Made by a program: the position numbers and the translations under genes. Shown here piece after piece: positions 48,583 through 56,434 of a stretch of DNA of 64,000 nt (positions within the stretch are counted from its first letter, which is position 1; each line of letters opens with the position of its first letter). The DNA comes from Microbacterium lacus (GTDB lineage Bacteria; Actinomycetota; Actinomycetes; Actinomycetales; Microbacteriaceae): positions 2,480,001 to 2,544,000 of the forward strand of contig NZ_BAAAPK010000001.1 of the NCBI RefSeq assembly GCF_039531105.1. The letters are read 5' to 3'. Under the pieces are notes generated by a model. The model worked only from the letters and a program-made list of their open reading frames with translations. It was not told the origin of the DNA and searched no databases.

Positions 48583-49365
48583 TCAGCGCCCGGCAGCCCG
48601 CTGCCGCCGGCGCTCTTCGTCCCGCGCGGCGGCGACGTCGGGCGTGGGCGCGGATCCGCCCAGGTGCGCCGGCTGCCACCACTGCCCGGCGCCGGAGAGC
48701 GGATAGGTCGCCTGCGCGTCATCGAGCAGGGCGATCAGGTCGGACCGCAGCGCGGCCGTCGCTGCGACGGGGTCGTCGGCGGTGCTCACGTCGATGGGCC
48801 GCCCGAACGCGATGCGGATCGGCGCCCGGAACGCCTCGCGGAAGCTGGCGCGATGATTCTTGGTCCGGAGGAACTGCCCACCCCAGACGACCACCGGGAT
48901 GACCGGGACTCCGGCCGCCGCCGCCATCCGCACCGCTCCCGTCTTCAATTCACGGACGGTGAACGACGCGCTGACGCCCGCCTCGGGAAACACCCCGAGA
49001 AGCTCCCCGTCCTGCAGCGCCGTGACGGCGTTCGTGTAGGCGTCCCGGCCGGCCTCCAAGTCGACGGGGATGTGCCGCATCTTGTTCAGGAGCCACCCGA
49101 CGACGGGCTTGTCGGCGGCGCGCTTGGTCACCAGGAAGCGGATCCGGCGTCGGGTTCGCAGCCAGGCCACCCACTCCACCAGTGCGAAGTCCATGTATCC
49201 GAAGTGGGTGATCGCGAGGACGGCCGCCCCGGAGGGCGGGATCGCTTCAGCACCGGTCACCGTCGGTCGCAGCCGCAGCACACCGCCGAAGAGCACCCGG
49301 CCGGCGCCGACGGCCATCGAATAGATCGGCTCGAATCGACGTCTGGGCTGGGGCGCTGAGGTCAT
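48583..49365 (-). CDS. 1-acyl-glycerol-3-phosphate acyltransferase family protein
   Basis: 260-residue PlsC-like membrane acyltransferase. The catalytic H-x4-D motif is ITHFGYMDF and the substrate-binding FPEG-like motif is FPEAGVS. RFLVTKRAADKPVVGWLLNKMRHIPVD fits the family. It would acylate lysophosphatidate or a related glycerolipid; paralogues are frequent in actinobacteria. It begins at 49365, divergent from the ohrR gene. Confidence 0.88.
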   Translation of the reverse strand: MTSAPQPRRRFEPIYSMAVGAGRVLFGGVLRLRPTVTGAEAIPPSGAAVLAITHFGYMDFALVEWVAWLRTRRRIRFLVTKRAADKPVVGWLLNKMRHIPVDLEAGRDAYTNAVTALQDGELLGVFPEAGVSASFTVRELKTGAVRMAAAAGVPVIPVVVWGGQFLRTKNHRASFREAFRAPIRIAFGRPIDVSTADDPVAATAALRSDLIALLDDAQATYPLSGAGQWWQPAHLGGSAPTPDVAAARDEERRRQRAAGR

Positions 49366-49431
49366 CCCTCGATTATTTCCCGCCCGGAGGCACGCGGGGC
49401 GCGTATCGTCCGGATCACCGAACCCAGTAAG

Positions 49432-49457
49432 TTGTGCACAATTGAATTGCGTGCAAT
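49432..49457. promoter_or_regulatory. Candidate OhrR operator
   Basis: TTGTGCACAA (49432-49441) and ATTGCGTGCAAT (49446-49457) are two adjacent palindromes 10 bp upstream of the ohrR start. AT-rich TTGnnnnCAA dyads of this kind match known OhrR boxes, so autoregulation and control of the downstream ohr are likely. Confidence 0.7.
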
Positions 49458-49466
49458 GCTTTCGGG

Positions 49467-49916
49467 ATGACCAGCCCGACGCTCGACGAGTTCGTGTGCT
49501 TCGCGATGTACTCCGCCTCCCACGCGACCACGCAGGCCTACCGCGAAGTGCTCAAGCCTTGGTCGCTGACGTATCCGCAGTACCTCGCCATGGTCGTGCT
49601 CGCGACCGGCGAGCGCACCGTCGGCTCGCTCGGCGAAGAACTGAACCTCGACTCCGGCACCCTCTCCCCGCTCCTGCGCCGACTCGAGGCGCGCGGACTC
49701 GTGCACCGCCGCCGCGACGGCGACGACGAGCGCGTGGTTCGCGTCGCCCTGACCGACGAGGGCCGCGCCGTCCACGCCGAGGTCATCGCCGCCGCCGGCT
49801 GCCTCGTCCCCGGCTTCGTCGACAGCGGTCGCAGTGTGTCCGACCTCCTCGCACAGCTGTCCGCGATCACCGCCAACATGCGGGCGCTCGCCACCGAGCT
49901 GCGCGCCTCCGCCTGA
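49467..49916 (+). CDS. ohrR: Organic-hydroperoxide-sensing MarR regulator OhrR
   Basis: 149 residues. The reactive cysteine is Cys11 in the conserved N-terminal FVCFAMYSASHA context, followed by LKPWSLTYPQYLAMVVLA and a winged helix (LDSGTLSPLLRRLEARGLVHRRRDGDDERVVRVALTDEG). Oxidation of the cysteine by organic peroxides releases the DNA. The ohr gene lies 24 bp downstream and the operator upstream of ohrR should control both. Confidence 0.94.
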   Translation: MTSPTLDEFVCFAMYSASHATTQAYREVLKPWSLTYPQYLAMVVLATGERTVGSLGEELNLDSGTLSPLLRRLEARGLVHRRRDGDDERVVRVALTDEGRAVHAEVIAAAGCLVPGFVDSGRSVSDLLAQLSAITANMRALATELRASA

Positions 49917-49939
49917 TCCCCCCGATCCGAAAGGAACCC

Positions 49940-50362
49940 GTGAACGCCCTCTACACCGCAGAAGCCCTCGCCACCGGCGGAGGCCGCAACGGCCACGTCC
50001 GCACCGCCGACGGCATCCTCGACACCGAGGTGCGCGTCCCGAAGGAGCTGGGCGGCGCCGGCGGCGCACCGAACCCCGAGCTCCTCTTCGCCGCCGGCTA
50101 CGCGGCCTGCTTCCACAGCGCGCTGCAGAGCGTGGCGCGCGCCCAGAAGACTCAGATCGAGGGCTCGAGCGTCGGTTCGAGCGTCTCGCTGCTGCCCAAC
50201 GGCGCCGGCGGCTTCCAGCTCGCCGTGACCCTCGAGGTGAACATCCCCGAGATGCCGCTCGACCTCGCCCAGCAGCTGGCGGATGCCGCCCACCAGGTGT
50301 GCCCGTACTCCAACGCCACGCGCGGCAACATCGACGTCACGATCAGCGTCGTCGACGACTGA
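49940..50362 (+). CDS. ohr: Organic hydroperoxide resistance protein
   Basis: 140-residue OsmC/Ohr-family thiol peroxidase that reduces organic hydroperoxides. The two redox cysteines are in FAAGYAACFHSAL (about residue 60) and HQVCPYSNATRGN (about residue 125). GTG at 49940 follows AAAGGAA. It is paired with ohrR. Its 3' half lies antisense to the open frame of the DUF429 gene (211-bp overlap). Confidence 0.96.
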   Translation: MNALYTAEALATGGGRNGHVRTADGILDTEVRVPKELGGAGGAPNPELLFAAGYAACFHSALQSVARAQKTQIEGSSVGSSVSLLPNGAGGFQLAVTLEVNIPEMPLDLAQQLADAAHQVCPYSNATRGNIDVTISVVDD

Positions 50363-51156
50363 CCCGACTGCGGAACGCCTCCCCGGCCGGGCCCGGCCGG
50401 GGAGGCGTTCTGCTGTCGCGCGATGAGTTCGGCGAGCGTGCACGACGGCAGCACGATCCACCCCTCCCGCCGCGCCTGTGAAGCGATCTCGAGCGCCGGC
50501 GGCGTGAAGCGCCCGATCGCAGCCGCCCGCGCACCGAGGGCGGCGATCACCGCATCGAACGCGTCACCCGACGAGATCATGAGCTCGCCGTGCTCACCGA
50601 CGTCGAGACCGGATGCCGAGGCCAGGAGCCGCGATAGCAGCAGGCGCCGCGCATCGGCGTCGACCCGGTAGCCCCGGGTGTCCATCCCCCAGGCGCGCAG
50701 CGTCGCGCCCGGGTAGACCTCGGCGACCGCTCCCGTTACGCCGGACCGGTCGACACGCAGCCCGCGCGCGGCGAGGCGTCCGGTGAGTCCCGCGCAGCGC
50801 AGAGCGGTGACGCCGAGGCGGTCGGTGGAGACGCTGAGCGGCCAGCGGCCGGTCTGCTCGCGGATCCAGACATCCGTGGCTCGGTAGGACAGAGAGCGCC
50901 GCCAGTCCGCTCCCCCATCGACCACCGGCGGGCGGTCGGCGTCGGCATGCGCGGACACGAAGTCGACGAAGGCGTCGGGCCAGCCGAGCGCGCAGTCGAT
51001 GCCGATGCGGGTGACCGCGGTGGCGGCATCCGCGATCTCGTCATCGGCCACCCCCAGGCGGAGCTCGTCGAGCCGAGCGGACCCGGGCTCCCACGCGATG
51101 ACCGCGAGCGCGGTGCGCCGCTCGTCGGCGGCGAGGTCGACACCGACGGTACGCAT
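50152..51156 (-). CDS. DUF429 protein with C-terminal readthrough extension antisense to ohr
   Basis: 334 residues. Residues 1 to about 248 match DUF429, an RNase H-like predicted nuclease family (TVGVDLAADERRTALAVI, DCALGWPDAFVDF, TDVWIREQTGRWPLS, AVAEVYPGATLRAWG, GDAFDAVIAALGARAAA, EGWIVLPSC). The family normally ends near LIARQ; here no stop occurs and the frame runs through the terminator hairpin and 211 bp into the antisense strand of ohr. The last 86 residues are therefore probably non-native. ATG at 51156 is used; GTG at 51171 is an alternative. Substrate unknown. Confidence 0.8.
   Translation of the reverse strand: MRTVGVDLAADERRTALAVIAWEPGSARLDELRLGVADDEIADAATAVTRIGIDCALGWPDAFVDFVSAHADADRPPVVDGGADWRRSLSYRATDVWIREQTGRWPLSVSTDRLGVTALRCAGLTGRLAARGLRVDRSGVTGAVAEVYPGATLRAWGMDTRGYRVDADARRLLLSRLLASASGLDVGEHGELMISSGDAFDAVIAALGARAAAIGRFTPPALEIASQARREGWIVLPSCTLAELIARQQNASPAGPGRGGVPQSGQSSTTLIVTSMLPRVALEYGHTWWAASASCWARSSGISGMFTSRVTASWKPPAPLGSSETLEPTLEPSI
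50373..50410. terminator. Terminator after ohr
   Basis: A 38-bp near-perfect palindrome (GAACGCCTCCCCGG... to ...CCGGGGAGGCGTTC) begins 10 bases after the ohr stop. It can terminate both ohr and the convergent DUF429 transcript, although it lies inside the DUF429 open frame. Confidence 0.85.
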
Positions 51157-51215
51157 GCGTGAAGGGATCACTCCTCGACGGTACCGACCCGTCGCGACGC
51201 GCCTACCCTGAAGGG

Positions 51216-51701
51216 ATGCCGCCCCTCACCTACTCCGAGGTGGGCGCCACCGCAGGCGAACTCCCGCCCGGGTACCACCACGTCCGGATGCAGCGCGTGA
51301 TCGGCCGCGGTCGCGAGGTGTTCGAGCGGGCCGCCGACGATCTGCTGGCCGGCGAGGTGCAGCGTCGCGCCGGGGCGCGCGTCGACCTGTCGGACGTGCC
51401 GCTCCGAGAAGGCACCCGCGTGGACATGCGGCTGCTGCTCTTCAAGATCCCCTGCCTCGTCGTGTGGGCCGAGCGCACGGACACCCTCTGCGGCTTCGCG
51501 TACGGGACACTCCCGGGGCATCCCGAGCGCGGCGAGGAGCGTTTCGAGCTGCGGCTTCTGCCTTCCGGCGAAGTGACCTTCCGCATCATGGCGTTCTCGC
51601 GCCCCGGGCGCTGGTACACGCGGCTCGGCGGTCCGATCGGCCGGTGGGTGCAGCGGCGGACGACCGCCCGCTATCTCCGCACCCTGGGTACCGGCACCTG
51701 A
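51216..51701 (+). CDS. DUF1990 family protein
   Basis: 161-residue protein matching DUF1990 (TYSEVGATAGELPPGYHHVRMQRVIGRGREVFERAADDLL; CGFAYGTLPGHPERGEERFELRLLPSGEVTFRIMAFSRPGRWYTRLGGPIGRWVQRR). The family is a predicted single-domain beta-alpha fold, of unknown function, common in actinobacteria. ATG at 51216 follows AAGGG. Divergent from the DUF429 gene. Confidence 0.9.
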   Translation: MPPLTYSEVGATAGELPPGYHHVRMQRVIGRGREVFERAADDLLAGEVQRRAGARVDLSDVPLREGTRVDMRLLLFKIPCLVVWAERTDTLCGFAYGTLPGHPERGEERFELRLLPSGEVTFRIMAFSRPGRWYTRLGGPIGRWVQRRTTARYLRTLGTGT

Positions 51702-51877
51702 CCTCGGCCGGTGCCGCGGCGCGGCATCCGTGTCAACCCCTTGGCCTGCACGAGCGCGACCCGCGACGATCGAGTCATTCACCTTCGAGAGGGTGCCCCG
51801 CCTCACCAGGCCGGGGCCGGGCGTCATACGTGGGGCACGCATGGTCCTCCGGTGCATCGATGGCAACCAGGTGAAAG

Positions 51878-51905
51878 GCCCCGATCCGCCCGCCCGGATC
51901 GGGGC
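51878..51905 (+). promoter_or_regulatory. Leader hairpin upstream of the FMN reductase gene
   Basis: GCCCCGATCCG (51878-51888) and CGGATCGGGGC (51895-51905) pair perfectly with a 6-base loop, ending 27 bases before the ATG at 51933. It could terminate the upstream transcript or act as a leader control element; nothing distinguishes these. Confidence 0.5.
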
Positions 51906-51932
51906 GTCCAGCCGATCAGCAGGGAGACTCGC

Positions 51933-52514
51933 ATGTCATACACCGTCGGCTACTTCGTGGGGAGTCTGTCCTCCACCTCGATCAACCGCAGGCTCGCCGC
52001 GGCGCTGCAGGGTGTCGCGCCGAAGGATCTCGAGTTCGTCGAGATCCCCATCAAGGACCTGCCGCTGTACAGCCCCGACTTCGACGAGGATTTCCCGCTC
52101 GTCGCGCAGGATTTCAAGAACGCGATCGCCGAGACGGATGCCGTCCTCTTCGTCACGCCCGAGTACAACCGCTCGATCCCGGGCGCGCTGAAGAACGCGA
52201 TCGACTGGGCCTCACGGCCCTACGGCGAGAACGCGTTCGACCACATCCCCGCTGCCGTCATCGGCGCCTCGGTCAGTTCGATCGGCACCGCCGTCGCCCA
52301 GCAGAGCCTGCGCGGCGTGCTCAGCTACTGCAACGCCCGCCAGATGACCTCACCGGAGGCCTACATCACGTGGGTCGAAGAGGACTACGCCGACGACGGC
52401 TCGATCACCAACGCCAGCACCGAGGAATTCTTGCGCGGATTCATGACCGAGTTCCGCGACCACATTGAGCGCGTACTCACCGTGCTGCCGCGGCCGGATG
52501 CCGATGAGGGCTGA
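51933..52514 (+). CDS. NADPH-dependent FMN reductase
   Basis: 193-residue flavoprotein of the FMN reductase (SsuE/ChrR-like) family. The phosphate-binding loop is GYFVGSLSSTSINRRLAAAL, and VLFVTPEYNRSIPGALKNAIDWASRP is the family signature. It reduces quinones, azo compounds or metal oxyanions in homologues. ATG at 51933 has CAGGGAGA upstream. Confidence 0.93.
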   Translation: MSYTVGYFVGSLSSTSINRRLAAALQGVAPKDLEFVEIPIKDLPLYSPDFDEDFPLVAQDFKNAIAETDAVLFVTPEYNRSIPGALKNAIDWASRPYGENAFDHIPAAVIGASVSSIGTAVAQQSLRGVLSYCNARQMTSPEAYITWVEEDYADDGSITNASTEEFLRGFMTEFRDHIERVLTVLPRPDADEG

Positions 52515-52539
52515 CCGGCCTGCCAGCGGTGGCGGTCTC

Positions 52540-53247
52540 TCAGCCGGCTGCTGAGAGTCCCGCGGCGACGGCGAATCCGAGGACGGCGACCAGCGCGGCG
52601 GCCTTGCCCGCCTTCTGGGTCGCCTCGGGGATCATCGAACTGACGAGCATCACCAGGAGCGCACCGGCCGCAAAACCGTCAACGGCGCCCGCAAACGGGT
52701 CGCCCACGAGGGCGGAGACGCCGTAGCCGGCGACGGCCGCCAGCGTGCACACCACGGCCACGATGCTCCAGCCCAGGATGATGGTGCGCGCCTTCGTGCC
52801 GGCCGACCGCATGTCGGCCGAGGACCCGATCGCCTCGGGGAGGTTCGAGACGAAGATCGCAACCAGCAGAGCGACGCTCACGCCTTTGCCGGCGGCTAGG
52901 CCGATCCCCAGCACAGCCTGCTCGGGGATGCCGTCCAGCAACGCACCCAGCAGCAGCGGCATGCCCGCCGCGGTCTTGCCCGACCGACCACCCAGACGTT
53001 CGACTCCTTTGTCGCCGAGATAGAACGCGAGTGCTCCGGCCGCCAGCCCCAGGGCAACGGGCAGGCCGCCCGCCACAGAGAGACCGTCCGCCACGAGTTC
53101 GAAGGAGACGCTGGACATCAGCGCTCCTGCGCCGAATCCCAGGACAGCACCGATGACGCGATCGTTCCACTTCCTCACGACGCCGAGCACCGCGCCGATC
53201 ACCAGCGATGACGCGGCGACGGCACCCCAGATCAGAGCCCACATCAC
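52540..53247 (-). CDS. ZIP-family metal transporter
   Basis: 235-residue membrane protein with about eight helices. The ZIP metal-site helices are seen as LLGALLDGIPEQAVLGIGLA and IFVSNLPEAIGSSADM. These carry the usual P-E in each helix, but D-G-I-P-E-Q replaces the H-N-x-P-E-G form. It likely moves Zn2+ or another divalent ion. Start is GTG 53247 or ATG 53244; both read into VMWALIWG. Two GTTAGCGA words lie directly upstream of the gene (53246-53262). Confidence 0.88.
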   Translation of the reverse strand: MMWALIWGAVAASSLVIGAVLGVVRKWNDRVIGAVLGFGAGALMSSVSFELVADGLSVAGGLPVALGLAAGALAFYLGDKGVERLGGRSGKTAAGMPLLLGALLDGIPEQAVLGIGLAAGKGVSVALLVAIFVSNLPEAIGSSADMRSAGTKARTIILGWSIVAVVCTLAAVAGYGVSALVGDPFAGAVDGFAAGALLVMLVSSMIPEATQKAGKAAALVAVLGFAVAAGLSAAG

Positions 53248-53667
53248 GTTAGCGACGTTAGCGATGACGGGCGGGTCGGCTCACCGCTTGCTTTGAGGCC
53301 GCGTTCATGATCGCAGACGCAGCGTGAGAGGACCTGTGGCCGGTTTCTCAAGGTTCTCGAGGAGTGAACGGTAACTCGTGCGCTCCCCTCGGGTCGATCA
53401 GGCGCAACCCGTACAAGTCGCGACCCAGGTCGGAACGTAAGGAGAATCTCCCCCCGTGCATGCTTTAAAGCCCTGATCAATAGCGATTTTGCGTCCGCCA
53501 GAAGCGCCATTCAGGAGCGCTTCATTCTCGATGAGGACATCCATATTCACTCTTGCGTGATCCTGATAGTGCGCTAACATCACTACATCAACGAACATTG
53601 TTGACCGCGATGGGGACGCCCGCCCGAAGAGGTGCCGATCGCTACTACTGCACAAAGGAGTGTCGAA
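53248..53667. other. 420-bp intergenic region, right half AT-richer
   Basis: No convincing gene. The left part contains the repeated GTTAGCGA words next to the ZIP gene. From about 53455 to 53600 GC content drops markedly (AATAGCGATTTTGCG, CATATTCACTC). A minus-strand open frame of 85 codons (53398-53655) lacks a ribosome-binding site and GC-typical codon use, so it is not called. The promoter of the sugar operon lies at 53553-53580. Confidence 0.6.
53553..53580 (+). promoter_or_regulatory. Candidate promoter and LacI half-site of the RbsABC-type operon
   Basis: TTGCGT (53553-53558) and TAACAT (53575-53580) are separated by 16 bp. GCGCTAAC overlaps the -10 box and equals one half of the perfect palindrome at 63351-63370, suggesting the same regulator acts at both sites. 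The binding-protein gene begins 88 bp downstream. Confidence 0.6.
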
Positions 53668-54747
53668 GTGAGTACAGCAATCACGCGCTCAAGAAAGCGC
53701 CGGATCCTGCTCGGGGTGACCGCTGTCGCAACGGCGGCGATCATGCTCTCAGGCTGTCGCGCGGCCGACGATTCTGCATCCGATGCCGACAAGGCGTCAG
53801 GCGATGGCCTGGTCATCGGCTGGAGCCAGCGGGGAATCAGCGGCAGCGACTGGTGGAAGACCCTCGTCGAAGGCGGTCAGGCAGAAGCCGACGAGATCGG
53901 AGCCACGATCGAGCTGTTGGATGCCAATGGTGACACTGTGCGGCAGAACGCAGACGTCCAGACCCTCATCACGAAGGGCGTGGACGTCGTGATCATGAAC
54001 ACCAACGATCCGATCGGTGTCGGGCCTTCGGTGCAGGCCCTGAAGGACGCCGGCATCCCTCTGGTGACGGTGAACTCGAACCTGGATGCCTCGCTCGTCC
54101 CCGACACGTTCTGCTACGTCGCGGAGGATCAGGAGGCGACCGGCGCGCTTGCCGGTGAGGTCGCGGCGAACAAGGCCATCGAGAGGTTCGGCGACACCGG
54201 CGAGATCAAGCTCGTCGGCATCGGCGGGTTCCCCGGTGATGTCCTCAGCGACCTGCGCTTCAACGGGTTCATGGAGGGCTACGAGAAGGTGATGTCGGGG
54301 TACACCGGAATCACCACGAACGCACTGGACATGAAGTTCGGCGAATGGAAGCCCGATAAGGCCCTCGGGCCCATCCGGGACGTCGCCACGGCGAACCCCG
54401 ACCTGAAGATCGTGTACAGCATGAGCGATGTCATGAACGGCGGCGTCGTCCAGGGACTGCAGCAGGCCGGGCTCTGGGGAGATGGAATCATCCTCGCCAG
54501 CTACGACGGCGGCATGGTCTCCGTGAAAGAAATGATGGACGACCCCACCGGCCCTCTGCAGGCGACCGCGTCCAACCAGCCATGGGACCAGGGCGTGACG
54601 GCCGTGAAGATGGCCCTCGCCGCCTACAACGGCGACCAGTCGGCCTGCCCCGACAAGACCCTCTTCATCGACACGACGGTGGTCACGCCCGAGAACGCGG
54701 CCGACTACTACGTGGCCGAAGACACCTACGTCCGCGCGCAGGACTGA
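53668..54747 (+). CDS. Ribose-type ABC transporter substrate-binding lipoprotein
   Basis: 359-residue periplasmic-binding-protein-1 fold (RbsB class). The signal peptide ends in a lipobox MLSGC (cysteine at about residue 30), so the protein is anchored outside the membrane. GLVIGWSQRGISGSDWWKTLVEGGQAEADEIGATIELLDANGDTVRQNADVQTLITKGVDVVIMN is typical. GTG at 53668 follows AAAGGAG. It is the first gene of an operon with ATPase and permease; the ligand is unknown but may be a sugar, polyol or glycoside given the oxidoreductases downstream. Confidence 0.94.
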   Translation: MSTAITRSRKRRILLGVTAVATAAIMLSGCRAADDSASDADKASGDGLVIGWSQRGISGSDWWKTLVEGGQAEADEIGATIELLDANGDTVRQNADVQTLITKGVDVVIMNTNDPIGVGPSVQALKDAGIPLVTVNSNLDASLVPDTFCYVAEDQEATGALAGEVAANKAIERFGDTGEIKLVGIGGFPGDVLSDLRFNGFMEGYEKVMSGYTGITTNALDMKFGEWKPDKALGPIRDVATANPDLKIVYSMSDVMNGGVVQGLQQAGLWGDGIILASYDGGMVSVKEMMDDPTGPLQATASNQPWDQGVTAVKMALAAYNGDQSACPDKTLFIDTTVVTPENAADYYVAEDTYVRAQD

Positions 54748-54755
54748 TCGCCGAA

Positions 54756-54786
54756 CCCGGTCGCCGCACCACGAGCGGCGACCGGG
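54756..54786 (+). promoter_or_regulatory. Intercistronic hairpin after the binding-protein gene
   Basis: CCCGGTCGCCGC (54756-54767) and GCGGCGACCGGG (54775-54786) form a perfect 12-bp stem with a 7-base loop, 8 bases after the stop codon and upstream of the ATPase gene. Such hairpins usually stabilise the upstream message so that binding protein is made in excess over the membrane subunits. Confidence 0.7.
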
Positions 54787-54825
54787 CACGGCCCCACACC
54801 CCAGGACCCGAGAAGGAAGACATTC

Positions 54826-56397
54826 ATGTCTGCAGGCTCAGTGACGGAGCCGTCCGCTGCCGGCGGCCAATCGTCCCCCGACGCGCAGCTCGAACTCGAA
54901 CTCGACCGCATCACCAAGGGATATCTCGGAGTGCAGGCCCTCAAGGGCGTGAGCTTCGCGGTTCGACGGGGCAGCATTCACGCGCTTGCCGGGCAGAACG
55001 GCGCCGGCAAGTCGACGCTGGCCAAGATCCTCTCCGGTGCCGAGACCCCCGACGCCGGCACCATTCGCCTCGGCGGCACGCTCCAGCGCTTCCGCCACCC
55101 ACTCGATGCGCAGCAGGCGGGGATTCACACGATCTATCAGGAGCTCTCGCTGGTTCCGAGTCTCTCGGTCGCCGAGAACATCTTCCTGGGACGCCTGCCC
55201 AGAGCGGGCGGAGTCGCGGTGGACTGGAACCGGATGGCGTCGGAGGCGCGAGCCGCACTGGACCGTGTCGGTTTCGACCTCGACGTCCGTCGGCCCGTCG
55301 GCAGCTTCTCGACAGCCGAACAGCAGGCCGTCGAGCTGGCCAAGGCCATCCATAAGGATGCGCGACTTCTTCTCCTCGACGAGCCCACCTCGACCCTTCC
55401 CCTGCCCGATGTCGACAGGCTCTTCACGGTCCTACGCTCCCTGTCACAACAGGGGGTCACGCTGCTGTACATCTCCCACCGCATGGACGAGCTTTACTCG
55501 CTCTGCGACGCGGTCACCGTGCTGCGCGACGGGGTCACCTCCGCAGATCTCATCACCGCCGAGAGCAAGCCTGCCGATGTCGTCACGGCCATGGTCGGAC
55601 GCTCGCTCGAGGGTTCGATCGCCGATGCCGCGTTGCGAGGTGAGCGATCGCCCCGCCTGGGAAGCGGCGCGAAGGAGAGAGTGGTGATCTCCGTGCGAGA
55701 TCTATCAGAGGACGACCGCGTGAGAGACGTGTCGTTCGATCTGCGGGAAGGCGAAGTGCTCGGCATCGCCGGCCTGATCGGCAGCGGACAGTCCGAGCTC
55801 GCCGGGCTCATCGCCGGCGCGAGAAGGAGAACCTCCGGCGCTATGAGCGTGGAGGGGAAACCCGTGGACTTCACCGCCCCTCGGGATGCGATCCGACGAG
55901 GGATCGGACTCCTCCCCCAGGACCGAAAGAGCGCCGGCTTCATCCCCGACATGGGTGTCGCCGGAAACATCACCCTCGCGAGCCTCCCGATGTTCAGCCG
56001 CCTGAGCGTGATCGATTCGCGCCGCGAACGCAAAGCTGCCGGCGACCTGGTGACGCGCCTGGGCATGAAGGTCTCCAGCGTGAATCAGCCCATGAAGACA
56101 CTCAGCGGCGGCACTCAGCAGAAAGCGATCCTCGCGCGGTGGCTGGTGCGCAACTCCCGTGTACTCGTGTGCGACGAACCGACCCGCGGTGTCGATGTCG
56201 GCGCCAAGGAAGACATGTATGAGCTGCTGCGCGAGTTCGCCCGCGAAGGCGGGACGGTTGTGATCGCGAGCTCCGAGATCACCGAGGCGATGATGTGCGA
56301 CCGCGTCCTCGTCATGGCCCGCGGGCGCGTCATCGCCGAACTCGACCACGACGAGATCGACCCGCACGGACAAGCCATCCTCCAGAAGTTCTCGTGA
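54826..56397 (+). CDS. Ribose-type ABC transporter ATP-binding protein (RbsA-like)
   Basis: 523 residues with two fused ABC domains. The first has Walker A GQNGAGKST, the signature-like FSTAEQQAVELAKAIHKDARLLLLDEPTSTLP and IYQELSLVPSLSVAENIFLGR. The second has a degenerate Walker A (GLIGSGQSEL), as normal in RbsA, and an intact TLSGGTQQKAILARWLVRNSRVLVCDEPTRGVDVG. It drives the RbsC-type permease. It is preceded by an intercistronic hairpin and a GAGAAGGAAG ribosome-binding site. Confidence 0.95.
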   Translation: MSAGSVTEPSAAGGQSSPDAQLELELDRITKGYLGVQALKGVSFAVRRGSIHALAGQNGAGKSTLAKILSGAETPDAGTIRLGGTLQRFRHPLDAQQAGIHTIYQELSLVPSLSVAENIFLGRLPRAGGVAVDWNRMASEARAALDRVGFDLDVRRPVGSFSTAEQQAVELAKAIHKDARLLLLDEPTSTLPLPDVDRLFTVLRSLSQQGVTLLYISHRMDELYSLCDAVTVLRDGVTSADLITAESKPADVVTAMVGRSLEGSIADAALRGERSPRLGSGAKERVVISVRDLSEDDRVRDVSFDLREGEVLGIAGLIGSGQSELAGLIAGARRRTSGAMSVEGKPVDFTAPRDAIRRGIGLLPQDRKSAGFIPDMGVAGNITLASLPMFSRLSVIDSRRERKAAGDLVTRLGMKVSSVNQPMKTLSGGTQQKAILARWLVRNSRVLVCDEPTRGVDVGAKEDMYELLREFAREGGTVVIASSEITEAMMCDRVLVMARGRVIAELDHDEIDPHGQAILQKFS

Positions 56398-56434
56398 TCG
56401 ACACGTAGACCGACCTACTGCCCAAAGGAACGAA

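Noticed and set aside
53398..53655. 85-codon minus-strand open frame before the sugar operon
   Set aside because: No ribosome-binding site, atypical codon use, and it overlaps the likely promoter and leader of the binding-protein gene.
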